A stretch of 64,000 nucleotides of DNA from contig JAVJSV010000011.1 of NCBI GenBank assembly GCA_040219235.1, positions 930,001-994,000 on the forward strand, written 5' to 3'. Within the stretch, counting starts at the first letter, position 1. Every line of letters starts with the position of its first letter. Both the position numbers and the translations under genes were made by a program. The notes below the pieces were generated by a model. That model did no database searches and was not told where the DNA came from. It saw only the letters and a program-made list of their open reading frames with translations. This DNA comes from Rhodospirillaceae bacterium. Its GTDB lineage: Bacteria > Pseudomonadota > Alphaproteobacteria > Rhodospirillales > Rhodospirillaceae. Below, piece by piece: positions 8,129 to 16,413 of the stretch.

Positions 8129-8755
8129 GTGGCTGTCGAGGAGATCCGCTCAATCAATGAAGTCCACGAATTCGACCAGTTGTTTGACATTTACGCGAAT
8201 TCGATTCCACCTGAGGAACAAAAAAGCCGACTTGAGGTGGGGCGGTTACTAGCGCGACCGGATTATAAGATATTTATTGAAAAGCTCGATGGTATCGTCA
8301 GGGGCTTCTCAATTTTTTACTTATCAACTAACTACGACATTGCGCTTCTTGAATACATGGCAACCGATAAATCTAGCCGCAACCAAGGAATCGGGGCTAA
8401 GCTATTCTTGTATGGTCTTGCATCTGCCTCAGGTCGCAGCATATTGATTGAGGTTGACTCCGACCGCGAGAACACACCCGATCGGACAATCAGAATTAGA
8501 CGGAAGAATTTCTATCGGCGCCTTGGCGCACACCAGATTGTCGGGCTAGACTATAAGTTACCGTTACCTGGTAAAGGCGAGCCCCCTGTAATGGATTTAA
8601 TGCTGCATCCAAATGGGCGCGATGAACCGTTTACAAAACATGACGTGCGTTACTGGCTGCAAGACATTTATGTGAATGTTTACAATCAATCTCGTGCTGA
8701 TCCTCGAATTATTCGGATGCTGGATAATCTACCAAACGAAATTTATTTGAAGTAA
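8129..8755 (+). CDS. GNAT-family N-acetyltransferase
   Basis: The protein (about 208 residues) carries the GNAT acetyl-CoA motif A: a hydrophobic strand LLEYMATDK followed by SRNQGIGAKLF, the R/Q-x-x-G-x-G/A loop that binds the pyrophosphate. The C-terminal ~60 residues after the core are a family-unusual tail. The GTG at 8129 has GGGAG eight bases upstream; a TTG at 8108 is also open but lacks a ribosome site. It is followed 17 bases later by a single-TM protein gene, and both lie between two tRNA-Phe 3' repeats, so they are probably cargo of a small integrated element. The acetyl acceptor is unknown. Confidence 0.8.
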   Translation: MAVEEIRSINEVHEFDQLFDIYANSIPPEEQKSRLEVGRLLARPDYKIFIEKLDGIVRGFSIFYLSTNYDIALLEYMATDKSSRNQGIGAKLFLYGLASASGRSILIEVDSDRENTPDRTIRIRRKNFYRRLGAHQIVGLDYKLPLPGKGEPPVMDLMLHPNGRDEPFTKHDVRYWLQDIYVNVYNQSRADPRIIRMLDNLPNEIYLK

Positions 8756-8772
8756 TCGAGAAAGGGTGTCGT

Positions 8773-9453
8773 ATGACTTCAGAAGACTTATACTTTGACT
8801 TCGAGTTCATGGGCTTAAAGATTGAAAGAGTATTAGAATTCGGCGACGTCCTAACCACATTTTCGATTACAATCGCTGCGATAGCGTTATGGATCTCATT
8901 GAGAAATTTCAGAAATGCAGTTCAACAAGGAAACCAAGACGCTAAGGTATCGCATTACTCTGAACTAGATCGATTCTATTCTGAGTTACTCACCTTATCG
9001 CTAACATACCCTTTTCTTCGCAGCCCAAAGACCATCGCTCATGACGATGAGGCGATAAAGGCAGACTATAGTCCGTTTACAGATGCGGATCAGGAGAAAA
9101 TTAGTAGGTATGAGAATTATGCGCTTATGATGTGGAATTTTATCGAAGCGATTCATGATCGATGCCAAGACCTTTGGGTGGCAGGAGACAACGAAAACTA
9201 TCATATCCTCCGAGACACTTGGGAACCCATCATTCGAGCTGAAAACCGTATTCATAGACCTTGGTTTCTTTCAGAGATGCGCCGAAATGCTAAGGAGTTA
9301 TTGAGTTCTCAGGATGCGGCGGAAGAATGCCACAAATTCTGTACAGGCTTTCGCATTTTTATCTTTGAGAGACAGTGGGCTGATGACGACTGGACATACC
9401 GTGATGGATTTAAGAACAGCATAGATTTTGGCCTTGAATCTTCTGGCCCATAA
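8773..9453 (+). CDS. Single-TM protein of unknown function
   Basis: Of 226 residues, about 24-44 form one transmembrane helix (DVLTTFSITIAAIALWISL). The rest is a mostly helical, Tyr/Trp/Asp-rich domain probably facing the cytoplasm, since basic residues (RNFRN) follow the helix. No motif allowing a functional call was recognised. A purine-rich ribosome site (GAGAAAGGG) precedes the ATG. Its stop codon lies six bases before the second tRNA-Phe 3' repeat, so it is the last gene of the presumed element and is probably co-transcribed with the acetyltransferase. Confidence 0.75.
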   Translation: MTSEDLYFDFEFMGLKIERVLEFGDVLTTFSITIAAIALWISLRNFRNAVQQGNQDAKVSHYSELDRFYSELLTLSLTYPFLRSPKTIAHDDEAIKADYSPFTDADQEKISRYENYALMMWNFIEAIHDRCQDLWVAGDNENYHILRDTWEPIIRAENRIHRPWFLSEMRRNAKELLSSQDAAEECHKFCTGFRIFIFERQWADDDWTYRDGFKNSIDFGLESSGP

Positions 9454-9458
9454 CCAGT

Positions 9459-9491
9459 GTGTCGGTGGTTCGAATCCGCCCCTGGGCACCA
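9459..9491 (+). repeat. Second tRNA-Phe 3'-end repeat (candidate att site)
   Basis: These 33 bases, starting GTGTCGG and ending GGGCACCA, are identical to 7809-7841, exactly 1650 bases away in the same orientation. They cover the variable loop, T-arm and acceptor 3' strand of tRNA-Phe. The pair brackets two genes and no integrase. Confidence 0.85.
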
Positions 9492-9586
9492 CTTTTTACA
9501 GACCGTTGTCTGAACGTGCTGAACAGCTCAATGACTCTGGGCAAATATCATGGCATTAGAGGCGTTCCATCTAAATAGCCTATAAA

Positions 9587-11026
9587 CTATATGCGCTCAA
9601 TCACTTCAAACACCACCCGTTCGGCTGACTCGAGCGCACCCTCCATACCTCTATTAGAAATGGCCGTGTGTTCCCCGCAGAAGAACAAACGTTCATGGGG
9701 AGTCGCCATTTCTGAGCGGAAGGAAGCAATCTGGCCAGGACGGAACACAGCCCAGTCGCCGGCAGAAAACGGCTCGGCCCCCCAAGAATGATAATGCGTG
9801 GCCTTCACCTTACCCTTGGCGGCTGGTCGGGCGGCTTCAAGCTCCTGTAACACCAGGGCTTTAGCGATGTCTGGGCCCAGACGATCCAATCGGGCGGCGT
9901 CATGGCCACGCGTCCATGACGTCAATGCATTGACCTCGCCGCTCTCGCCATAACGGGTAGCGGTGATGATGCCTGCCGGACCATTGGTCCACGTTGTTGG
10001 TCCAAGGCCGTCTTTCTCCCAAAAAGGCTCTGCGGCCTCCAGTACAGTGATTGTGATCTGCATGAAGGGCAGGGTGTAAACGGCTTGCTGCTGTGCACTA
10101 GACAGTGTGGGCGTAATATTTACATATTTCAAAGTCGAGAAGGGGAAAGAACAGATGGCGGCTTTGGCGGAGTATCGAGACCCATTCGCACAACGCACTT
10201 CGACGCCCTTACCAGACGAATTAATAGACTGGACCTCCTGGTTGAGCCGTACTTCAGTGCTGAGTTGATTCGCCATACCAGTGATGATGTCTGTGTTGCC
10301 ACCGGGCGCACCGAACATGTTAGGCGCGCCTTCGCTCTGTTGTGTGTTCCAAGACTGAATAAAGAACATCATCAGCGCCGAGATATCATGGGCTGATGTC
10401 CCGTAACCCACATTCGTGTTGTAACTGAGCTCAATCTCGGCGTCGGTGAGGCCGTGCGCTTTTAAGAAGTCATAAAACGGCACGTCCAGGTTAAAACTTT
10501 TCGGGTCGCTCCAGTCACCAGGGTCCTTAAGTGGATTGTGCTTTGCCAGAATGCCCGAAGCCAACTCCCACGGCATCTTGTCCTTGTTATGCGGCGCAAA
10601 CGGATTTAGTGGTGAGTCGGCCCAGTTCGCTTTTGGGATGATCTGGTGATTCAGCGCAAGCGCGGGCGCACCGTCCATCATAACGCGCGGTAAAAAGTCG
10701 AAGAGTTCGATGCCTGTGCGCGCAGCCATGTCGCGCATTCGACCGTAGCCAGCGGCGATGGTTTGGCCACCCAATTCAACAAAGCCCTCTTGCATCTTGT
10801 GGGTGAGGACTTTGCCACCGATACGATTGCGGCCCTCCAGCAGAATGACGCTGTAGCCAAGTTCTTCCAGCAGCAAGGCCGACTGCAAACCCGACAATCC
10901 GGCACCGAGGACCAACACATCAGCCTTGTCCTGAGCCCGCGCAGAATGTGAGTGAACGGCGAAGGGGCTGCTCAGCGCCGCAGCGCCAAGGCTTTTGACA
11001 ACGGAACGGCGGGTCGGACGCATCAC
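9587..11026 (-). CDS. Tat-exported flavin amine oxidase
   Basis: The 479-residue protein begins with a twin-arginine signal (RRSVVKS at 6-12, cleavage near SARAQ), then a Rossmann FAD-binding motif GAGLSG (41-46), LLEGRNRIGG, and the C-terminal FAD contact region with GEHTA and MEGALESAE, as in monoamine or polyamine oxidases. It would oxidise an amine in the periplasm with FAD. It is the third gene of a minus-strand operon with a nitrilase-fold gene and a DUF1838 gene; only one base separates it from the DUF1838 stop. Folded export through Tat fits a flavoprotein. The substrate is unknown; the operon suggests a nitrogenous compound. Confidence 0.9.
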   Translation of the reverse strand: MMRPTRRSVVKSLGAAALSSPFAVHSHSARAQDKADVLVLGAGLSGLQSALLLEELGYSVILLEGRNRIGGKVLTHKMQEGFVELGGQTIAAGYGRMRDMAARTGIELFDFLPRVMMDGAPALALNHQIIPKANWADSPLNPFAPHNKDKMPWELASGILAKHNPLKDPGDWSDPKSFNLDVPFYDFLKAHGLTDAEIELSYNTNVGYGTSAHDISALMMFFIQSWNTQQSEGAPNMFGAPGGNTDIITGMANQLSTEVRLNQEVQSINSSGKGVEVRCANGSRYSAKAAICSFPFSTLKYVNITPTLSSAQQQAVYTLPFMQITITVLEAAEPFWEKDGLGPTTWTNGPAGIITATRYGESGEVNALTSWTRGHDAARLDRLGPDIAKALVLQELEAARPAAKGKVKATHYHSWGAEPFSAGDWAVFRPGQIASFRSEMATPHERLFFCGEHTAISNRGMEGALESAERVVFEVIERI

Positions 11027-11027
11027 A

Positions 11028-11879
11028 CTAAAGGCCTAGGGCCGCACGCGGGTCTGCATAAACTTTTGGATGCATACGTTTAACCAGCGCAACAATGTCT
11101 GCAGGCATCTCGTCGAAGGACCGAACCTTCGCCCCGAACCCGCGTGAGATCATGTTGCCGGGGTGCCCGGGCATCTTGAGCCAGGGCGACCATGTCAGGA
11201 TGTCATTGAAGTACCAGTCTGACAGAGGATTACCGTTGGATGGATCAGCTACGTCTTTGTACAGCCCCGTGAATGTGCTCCAATCATTGACCCCGAAGAC
11301 CAGTTTGCGCTCGTCGTCATCGCTTCTCAGCGTCGTCATATCATCGCCGTAAACCCAGACTTTATCGCCTTGGATATAGCTCGGGCCGATTGGGCTGGCG
11401 TAATCGACAATTGTGCCTTCCCGCTCAATCAGTGGCGCTTTGATTCCCTCTTTCGTTATGATGCGCGTCGCCGGCGCAGAGGGAAACAGCGATATATCTA
11501 CTGTCTCTCCAGTCCAAGGATTATCAAATGTTTCCAACACTTCTCCAGTGACCGTGTCAGTGTAGGCCACCATGCTGATCGCCGTGTTTTCGTAAGTGCC
11601 GTCCTCGCCGACGTCCTTCGTCCCTAACACGGAGGCGAGCTTGATATCCCACATCGGGGTGGCGACCGGGCCTTCTTGGCCCATGCGCCGCAAATTCGCC
11701 CAGAAGAAGGCTAAACTATCGTCCATGCTATGCGCGAGTTTGCGGAAGACCATCAAGTTATGATCCGGATTGGTCGGATCAAGATCGAGCAGATCGGTTT
11801 GCGCATATGCTTGCCGTCCGAAGGTGGCTGCCATAAATGGCGTTGCGCCAAGGGCGCCGAGTGCAGTTCTGCGTTTCAT
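11028..11879 (-). CDS. DUF1838 protein with signal peptide
   Basis: The 283 residues start with MKRRTALGALGA (short twin-Arg signal, cleavage near QAYAQ), followed by the DUF1838 pattern: DNLMVFRKLAH-like start, a central YTDTVTGEVLETFDNPWTG segment and a late W-rich NDILTWSPWLKMPGHPG stretch. The biochemical role of DUF1838 is unknown. AAGGAG lies nine bases before the ATG. It sits between the nitrilase-fold and amine-oxidase genes. A second DUF1838 protein is encoded at 43370-44377, also Tat-like and next to a transporter. The recurrence suggests a shared, still unnamed catabolic function. Confidence 0.85.
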   Translation of the reverse strand: MKRRTALGALGATPFMAATFGRQAYAQTDLLDLDPTNPDHNLMVFRKLAHSMDDSLAFFWANLRRMGQEGPVATPMWDIKLASVLGTKDVGEDGTYENTAISMVAYTDTVTGEVLETFDNPWTGETVDISLFPSAPATRIITKEGIKAPLIEREGTIVDYASPIGPSYIQGDKVWVYGDDMTTLRSDDDERKLVFGVNDWSTFTGLYKDVADPSNGNPLSDWYFNDILTWSPWLKMPGHPGNMISRGFGAKVRSFDEMPADIVALVKRMHPKVYADPRAALGL

Positions 11880-11891
11880 TAGGTTGTCTCC

Positions 11892-13058
11892 TTACCAAGT
11901 GCGGTTTGAAGTGAAGAATTTGGCGGCCTCTTCAGGGGTTTCCGGCAAATATTTGGCCAGTAAGTTTGGTGGATTAGGCGGTTGGTACTGTTCATAGACA
12001 GGCATAACCATAGCCAGGGGAACGTCTGGGGGACGGTGTGTGTTGCGGAACTCAGCGATGGGAATCGCAGCTGTGATGTGTTCCTCATGAATTGACTCTG
12101 CCATGTCCACTTCGCGCCCAAACGGACCATAAATACTTGTACCGCCAGCGCCAGCGTAGGCTGGAAAGCCCGGTTGATCCGGAGAGAGCGACTGGTTGAC
12201 GGTGATCACGTAATTTTGGTTGAATAAAGCCGCAGACTTAGAGTCTTCAGCGCTGAACCCACCGGAGGAGAAGCGCACGCAGACTTCAGCGCCCTTAATA
12301 GCCAGTGCCCGGTGAATATCGGGATCATAGGGCGAAATGGTCAGAGAAAGATTCCCAATATCCGTGCGCGCAATAGGAAGAACCGCATCGGCACCATACA
12401 TCTCGGTGTACTGGTCCAACACATCCCAGACAGATGTAGTGTACATGGTCCAAGTGGGGCTTAGGCGTACGTTGTGGAGTTTCCAATGCTGTGCGGCGAC
12501 TTCCCCATCCGGTCCGATGAGCACTCCGATCAAGAGCAGGTGTCCAGGCCAATCGTCACTCTTGGCATAAGTTCCAAAGGCGATGTAGCAGCCATATTCT
12601 TTGGCTTTTTTGCCCAGAGCTTCTGTTTCTATGCCAGGAATCTCGATGGCGACTTTCAGGGCTTCTTCACGGGTCCAAGGGTTCCACCCCATGATGGGCT
12701 GCTCATGGAAGCAGACCAAATCCTGAGGGCCCGGGAAGCCGTTAGCTTGGTCAATGCTTTCCAACATGGAGTTCAGGTTGGCAGTCATGACCTTTTTGGG
12801 ACTGTTGGGATCGGCCGCTCGGATCGGTGACTGGACTGCGGTCACTCGAATGACGTCTTTGCGCAGCGCCACAGTTTCATATTTACCGTTTGCCGGCACT
12901 TTCACGATCTTGCTGGGGGAGGCTTGTGCGAAGGCCTCAGACGTAGTGCTTCTAAGAAAGCCTGTGCTTAGAGCCGCTGCACCAGTGCCCGCAAACCCTC
13001 TAAGGACGGATTTTCGGCTGATGCCAGAGCGCTTGGAGGTATGGGCGTCATCGGTCAT
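11892..13058 (-). CDS. Exported nitrilase-fold protein lacking the catalytic Cys
   Basis: 388 residues with a Tat-like signal (SRKSVLRG at 14-21, an RK variant) and a carbon-nitrogen hydrolase fold. The Glu (HEQPIMG, Glu119) and Lys (HWKLHN, Lys193) of the triad are visible. Where the family has ICYDxxFPE with the nucleophilic Cys, this protein reads TISPYDPD before RALAIKGAEV, so Thr240 or Ser242 replaces the Cys. The nearest Cys (260) is on the wrong side of that strand. It may be a pseudoenzyme or use a Ser/Thr. It is the first gene of the operon with DUF1838 and amine oxidase. Classical amidase activity is doubtful. Confidence 0.82.
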   Translation of the reverse strand: MTDDAHTSKRSGISRKSVLRGFAGTGAAALSTGFLRSTTSEAFAQASPSKIVKVPANGKYETVALRKDVIRVTAVQSPIRAADPNSPKKVMTANLNSMLESIDQANGFPGPQDLVCFHEQPIMGWNPWTREEALKVAIEIPGIETEALGKKAKEYGCYIAFGTYAKSDDWPGHLLLIGVLIGPDGEVAAQHWKLHNVRLSPTWTMYTTSVWDVLDQYTEMYGADAVLPIARTDIGNLSLTISPYDPDIHRALAIKGAEVCVRFSSGGFSAEDSKSAALFNQNYVITVNQSLSPDQPGFPAYAGAGGTSIYGPFGREVDMAESIHEEHITAAIPIAEFRNTHRPPDVPLAMVMPVYEQYQPPNPPNLLAKYLPETPEEAAKFFTSNRTW

Positions 13059-13124
13059 TTTTTAATGTCCTTCTGGATAAGCGTTTCGGGAGGGAATCAA
13101 AAGGGGCGAGCTATCCTATGCTTT

Positions 13125-13166
13125 GAGTTGCGAACCATAGACTATTTAAATTAAGCAGTATGCAAC
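13125..13166. promoter_or_regulatory. Motif pair shared with 14391-14421
   Basis: GAGTTGCGAAC (13125-13135) is followed by AAGCAGTATGCAAC (13153-13166), so GTTGC and GCAAC face each other as an inverted pair. The same two blocks recur, with an 11-base shorter gap, upstream of the exported hydrolase gene. Here they lie 67-108 bases upstream of the nitrilase-fold start. A shared operator is inferred. Confidence 0.5.
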
Positions 13167-13264
13167 ACTATCGCTGACGGCTGTAAGAGCTGGCAGTTAC
13201 CTACTTTTCTGCCAAATTATTTTTGTAAGCTATTGAACCAAAATCGAAATTCTAAATGGTTAAA

Positions 13265-14257
13265 TCATCTGATGTTCTGGTCGAAAAATTCTTTTACATC
13301 CCGGGCTGTTTGGCGGGGGCGTTCGATATGCAACAAATGCCCTCCACCTTCGTAAATGATCTTCTCTACAGATTTTGCGTTTTGCAATGCCTCTACAAAA
13401 GCATCTGCCGTTTCCACCGATAAAGCAGAATTGTTGCCGCCCCAGAACACCAGCGCCGGTGCACGAACATGATTGAGAACTCGCTCAGGATTGCCGCGCT
13501 CATACAAGCGAGTTGCAATAAACGACTCCCAGTCTCGACAGACAACATTCGCAAGATCCGTCTTGCGGGTGATCAGTTCAGGCGTGACTTTGCTGGGATC
13601 ATTTATGACCGTATTTAAAAACTCAGCTGTAAATCGCGCTTCGCGTGTCGATGGGGTAAAAACTGCATTGAAGTCGCGATTCCGCTCAACAGTTCCGCCG
13701 CGCCCTCCATATTCAATTCCGGCGGAATTTCCCAAGACCAATGCAGAAATGCGGTCAACACGGGTTCCGGCGTAACGGAATGCCACAGGTCCACCGTAAG
13801 ACATTCCAAGAATTGCAAATTTCTGGATGGCAAGATGATCCATCAGCGCATCAATCAGAGTCAAAAAACGTTCAACAGAGTAATTGCCACTTGGCACCAT
13901 ACCTGTTAGCCCAAAAGCAGGCAGATCCAAACGGATGACGCGGTAATCTTCACTGAGTATTTCGACCCAGGGATCCCAATCCTTTGTGTCTCCCGACGAA
14001 CTATGAATGAGTAGGATTGCAGGACCGCTGCCATTATCTTTGTAGTGAACGCGGATGCCGACTTTGCCTTCTAGCACTACAAACTTAGAGTCTTTGTCAG
14101 CGTACTTAGTGATAATTTGAGGATAAGTAAGTGTTCCTCCGGACGATTCCGGGCACACATAATTATCAACCAAGCTGTTTTCTGGTTGCGCAGATGAAGA
14201 CGTGCTCGCACAGAAGAAAACACATAAACCTAAGATGACGGTTTTATGTATGTCCAT
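13265..14257 (-). CDS. Secreted alpha/beta hydrolase
   Basis: ATG 14257 is preceded by GAGGTGAAAGC and gives a Sec signal (VILGLCVFFCASTSSSAQ), so it was preferred over an ATG 33 bases upstream. The mature protein is an alpha/beta hydrolase: oxyanion strand LLIHSSSGD, nucleophile elbow GMSYGG (Ser153) and C-terminal His in GGGHLLH. After strand 6, where WGxxD supplies the acid, it reads WGGNNSALS, so that Asp is Asn and the acid must come from elsewhere or be absent. Likely a periplasmic esterase or lactonase; substrate unknown. It shares an upstream motif pair with the neighbouring operon. Confidence 0.83.
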   Translation of the reverse strand: MDIHKTVILGLCVFFCASTSSSAQPENSLVDNYVCPESSGGTLTYPQIITKYADKDSKFVVLEGKVGIRVHYKDNGSGPAILLIHSSSGDTKDWDPWVEILSEDYRVIRLDLPAFGLTGMVPSGNYSVERFLTLIDALMDHLAIQKFAILGMSYGGPVAFRYAGTRVDRISALVLGNSAGIEYGGRGGTVERNRDFNAVFTPSTREARFTAEFLNTVINDPSKVTPELITRKTDLANVVCRDWESFIATRLYERGNPERVLNHVRAPALVFWGGNNSALSVETADAFVEALQNAKSVEKIIYEGGGHLLHIERPRQTARDVKEFFDQNIR

Positions 14258-14390
14258 GCTTTCACCTCTAAGTAACAAGTTATCACCCAATACCTCTATA
14301 TTGAAAAGTAAGGTGAGGTGGTGATTTTGTCGAGAGTTATGGTGTTAACTGCGAATTGGAAAGGGTTGCACACCAGTGTGAGTTGGCTCT

Positions 14391-14421
14391 GAGTTGCGAA
14401 CTTAAAAAAGCAGAATGCAAC
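14391..14421. promoter_or_regulatory. Motif pair shared with 13125-13166
   Basis: GAGTTGCGAAC (14391-14401) and AAGCAGAATGCAAC (14408-14421) repeat the pair found upstream of the nitrilase-fold operon, differing at one base. It lies 134-164 bases upstream of the secreted hydrolase start. The rest of the 14258-14617 gap shows no gene. Confidence 0.5.
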
Positions 14422-14617
14422 GGTGGATACTATGAGGGTGAATTAACACAAATACGGCTGACTCTCTCGAGTGATTGACGTTAAGAAACTGAAGGCTTTA
14501 GTCGTAACGCTTGCTTGGACCCTAATGGTTCCCTGAAAGGACCTGCGCCATCGTGGATGTTCCACTGACTTCCGTATACCAAGGATTGAAATTTACGCTT
14601 TAACAGAGGCAGGCGCA

Positions 14618-15376
14618 TTACCTAAATGCTGAAAAGACTCTCGCAGATACGAAATTAGACGTGTCATCATCCTTGGGCGTTGCAATTGATATTCCGAAAC
14701 CATCCATTTGCCGGGTTTGGAATTTTAAGTTCTCAAATGTAACGTCCCTGGGACGGAACCTAGAGCCTATTGCTTGGCCAGAACTGATGGTGACCATCAC
14801 CAATCTCTTCTGTGGGTCCCGATAAATCAAATAGAGGTTATCTCCATCCCATTCGGGCATTACCTTTGCGCCATAGTAAGCGAAATTCCGATCATTTAAA
14901 TCGGGAATAGGTAAGGTTTTTCCAAACAGTTTTTCTGTAATTTTCTCGAGGTTTGCTTTGTTGTCTGGCGTGAAGTCAACGGACCAGAAGGAATCCTCTG
15001 TGAGAAAATCGTATATATTCAGCACCTCACTGTTCCACCTGGCTTCCGTAGTTTTACGTTGAACCCAATCCTGGCCAAGCCACCCGATGCCGATCCCAAT
15101 CCCAAGTAGCACTGTTGCTGCATAAATGAACGGTTTTCTGACCAGAGGTTGCAGTTTTTCTGTTGGGGGACTCGAGCTAGAGGTTATTCCTTTCGGAGTA
15201 TGCATAGTTTGCATCAATTCAATTTGTTTTCTGAGGCTTTTTGCAAGTTTCCTTAAATCATGATTTCGGGCAAGGGCCGCCTTGACGCGTGCTGCTTCTA
15301 GTTCTGAGAGTTCTCCATCGATCCATGCCTGAACGTCTTCTCCCGAAACGTTATGTCTAGATTGATCCCGTATCAT
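14618..15376 (-). CDS. Membrane anti-sigma-factor-like protein
   Basis: The first ~50 residues (SGEDVQAWIDGELSELEAARV) match the helical N-terminus of ECF anti-sigma factors of the zinc-lacking type; the HxxxCxxC ligands are absent. One transmembrane helix follows at about 82-101 (PFIYAATVLLGIGIGIGWLG), then a ~150-residue periplasmic domain. This is the usual RsiW/RskA-like layout, in which a periplasmic signal releases a bound sigma factor. No sigma gene adjoins it; the only one in the window is at 19162-19716. Upstream lies the remnant of an MscS-type channel gene, so any original partner may have been lost. Confidence 0.72.
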   Translation of the reverse strand: MIRDQSRHNVSGEDVQAWIDGELSELEAARVKAALARNHDLRKLAKSLRKQIELMQTMHTPKGITSSSSPPTEKLQPLVRKPFIYAATVLLGIGIGIGWLGQDWVQRKTTEARWNSEVLNIYDFLTEDSFWSVDFTPDNKANLEKITEKLFGKTLPIPDLNDRNFAYYGAKVMPEWDGDNLYLIYRDPQKRLVMVTISSGQAIGSRFRPRDVTFENLKFQTRQMDGFGISIATPKDDDTSNFVSARVFSAFR

Positions 15377-15397
15377 TTGCCTATTCTACTCCCAATC

Positions 15398-16413
15398 TTA
15401 TGCTTCGTCTTCTTTCGATTTATCAGCGTGATGTATAACCCGTTGTGGAAAAGGTATTTCTATTCCGTTGCCTCTGAATTTTGCATCTATAACAAATCTT
15501 AAATCGCTACGATGCGTAAACGAGATCGGTTTGTGATTCTGGATGGCTGGTTCTCGGGCGCGGGTATTTGTCTCTAATCCATCGTCTGCAAAGCACAGCC
15601 AGTAGTATAATGGCCGCTATGAACGCTAAACTCAGTTGTGAATGTTTAGATTGTGCAGACCTATCATATCCGGACCACCATATTTGAGCATAGTTCTGAA
15701 CTTCAGCCAGGATTTCAAGTATTTGCTCTGCTGCGGTAATCCAAGTGTCTGATGCCAAAGCGTGTGGCAAAGGGTCAAATACGGCATCGATAAAAGCCCG
15801 CACACCTTCAGTTAGAAATTCGTTATCTAATTGTTTTGAGAGTGCGAGTATGAGTTCTGTTTTAGAAAGCTGGTCTTCTAGAAAAACTTTCTGTGCTTCG
15901 TACTTTGACCGCTGCGCTATTGCCTGGCCATCTGTTGACTCGGTTGATGTATCCAGTTCATCACTCTTTTTTTCTGAGGCGTAAGATTTTTGTGTTGCGC
16001 CCAAATTGGTCAATGGTAGTGGGCTCGGTGTTGCTGCTGCGGTCTCGAGAGCAACAGATTTATTGCCTTCAGAGCTTAAGGTTGGTGGGTTGAGCAGGGC
16101 CTCAAGACGGGCTATCTCGTCTCGAATGATGTCATTTAGGTCTTGGGCGCCAGTCCTGATGTTTCTGACTTATTCCCTGAAATTAGACGCCTGAGCTTGG
16201 TTAAGGTTTTTGGGTCTCGGCGGTAGCCTTTATCTCATCAATACGCGATAGCCACGCATTTATCGTTGATTTCTCTTTCTCAAAATCATCACTGCTGAAT
16301 TCTACGGAGGCTGTCACTTGAGGCAAAGTTGGCGTAACGAAACAAAGGGACAGTGTTGGCCCGAGCAGCGCTTGGCAGATATTCTTTTTTAAATGCAAAC
16401 GCATCCCTGACAC
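15398..16413 (-). pseudogene. Decayed MscS-type mechanosensitive channel gene
   Basis: Three out-of-frame pieces read in order as one protein. Piece 1 (16413-16201) has a signal-like N-terminus then WLSRIDEIKA. Piece 2 (from about 16200 to 15507) reads LNDIIRDEIARLEALLN, a DUF3772-like coiled region and one TM helix (LAFIAAIILLAVL), with an in-frame TAA at 16170-16172. Piece 3 (15511-15398) reads SDLRFVIDAKFRGNGIEIPFPQ, the typical C-terminal end of MscS channels. The pore-forming MS domain between pieces 2 and 3 is deleted. At least one frameshift, one nonsense codon and the deletion make the gene non-functional. A 168-residue frame from TTG 16013 to 15507 could still be translated. Confidence 0.75.

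Noticed and set aside
9298-9492. Minus-strand ORF beginning VPRGGFEPPTH
   Set aside because: Its N-terminus is the antisense translation of the tRNA 3' repeat, a well-known annotation artefact, and the rest is the shadow of the single-TM gene.
14504-14531. AACG ... GTTCC pair resembling an EcfG promoter upstream of the secreted hydrolase
   Set aside because: The spacing is 18 bases, outside the 16-17 range, and it lies about 250 bases from the start codon.
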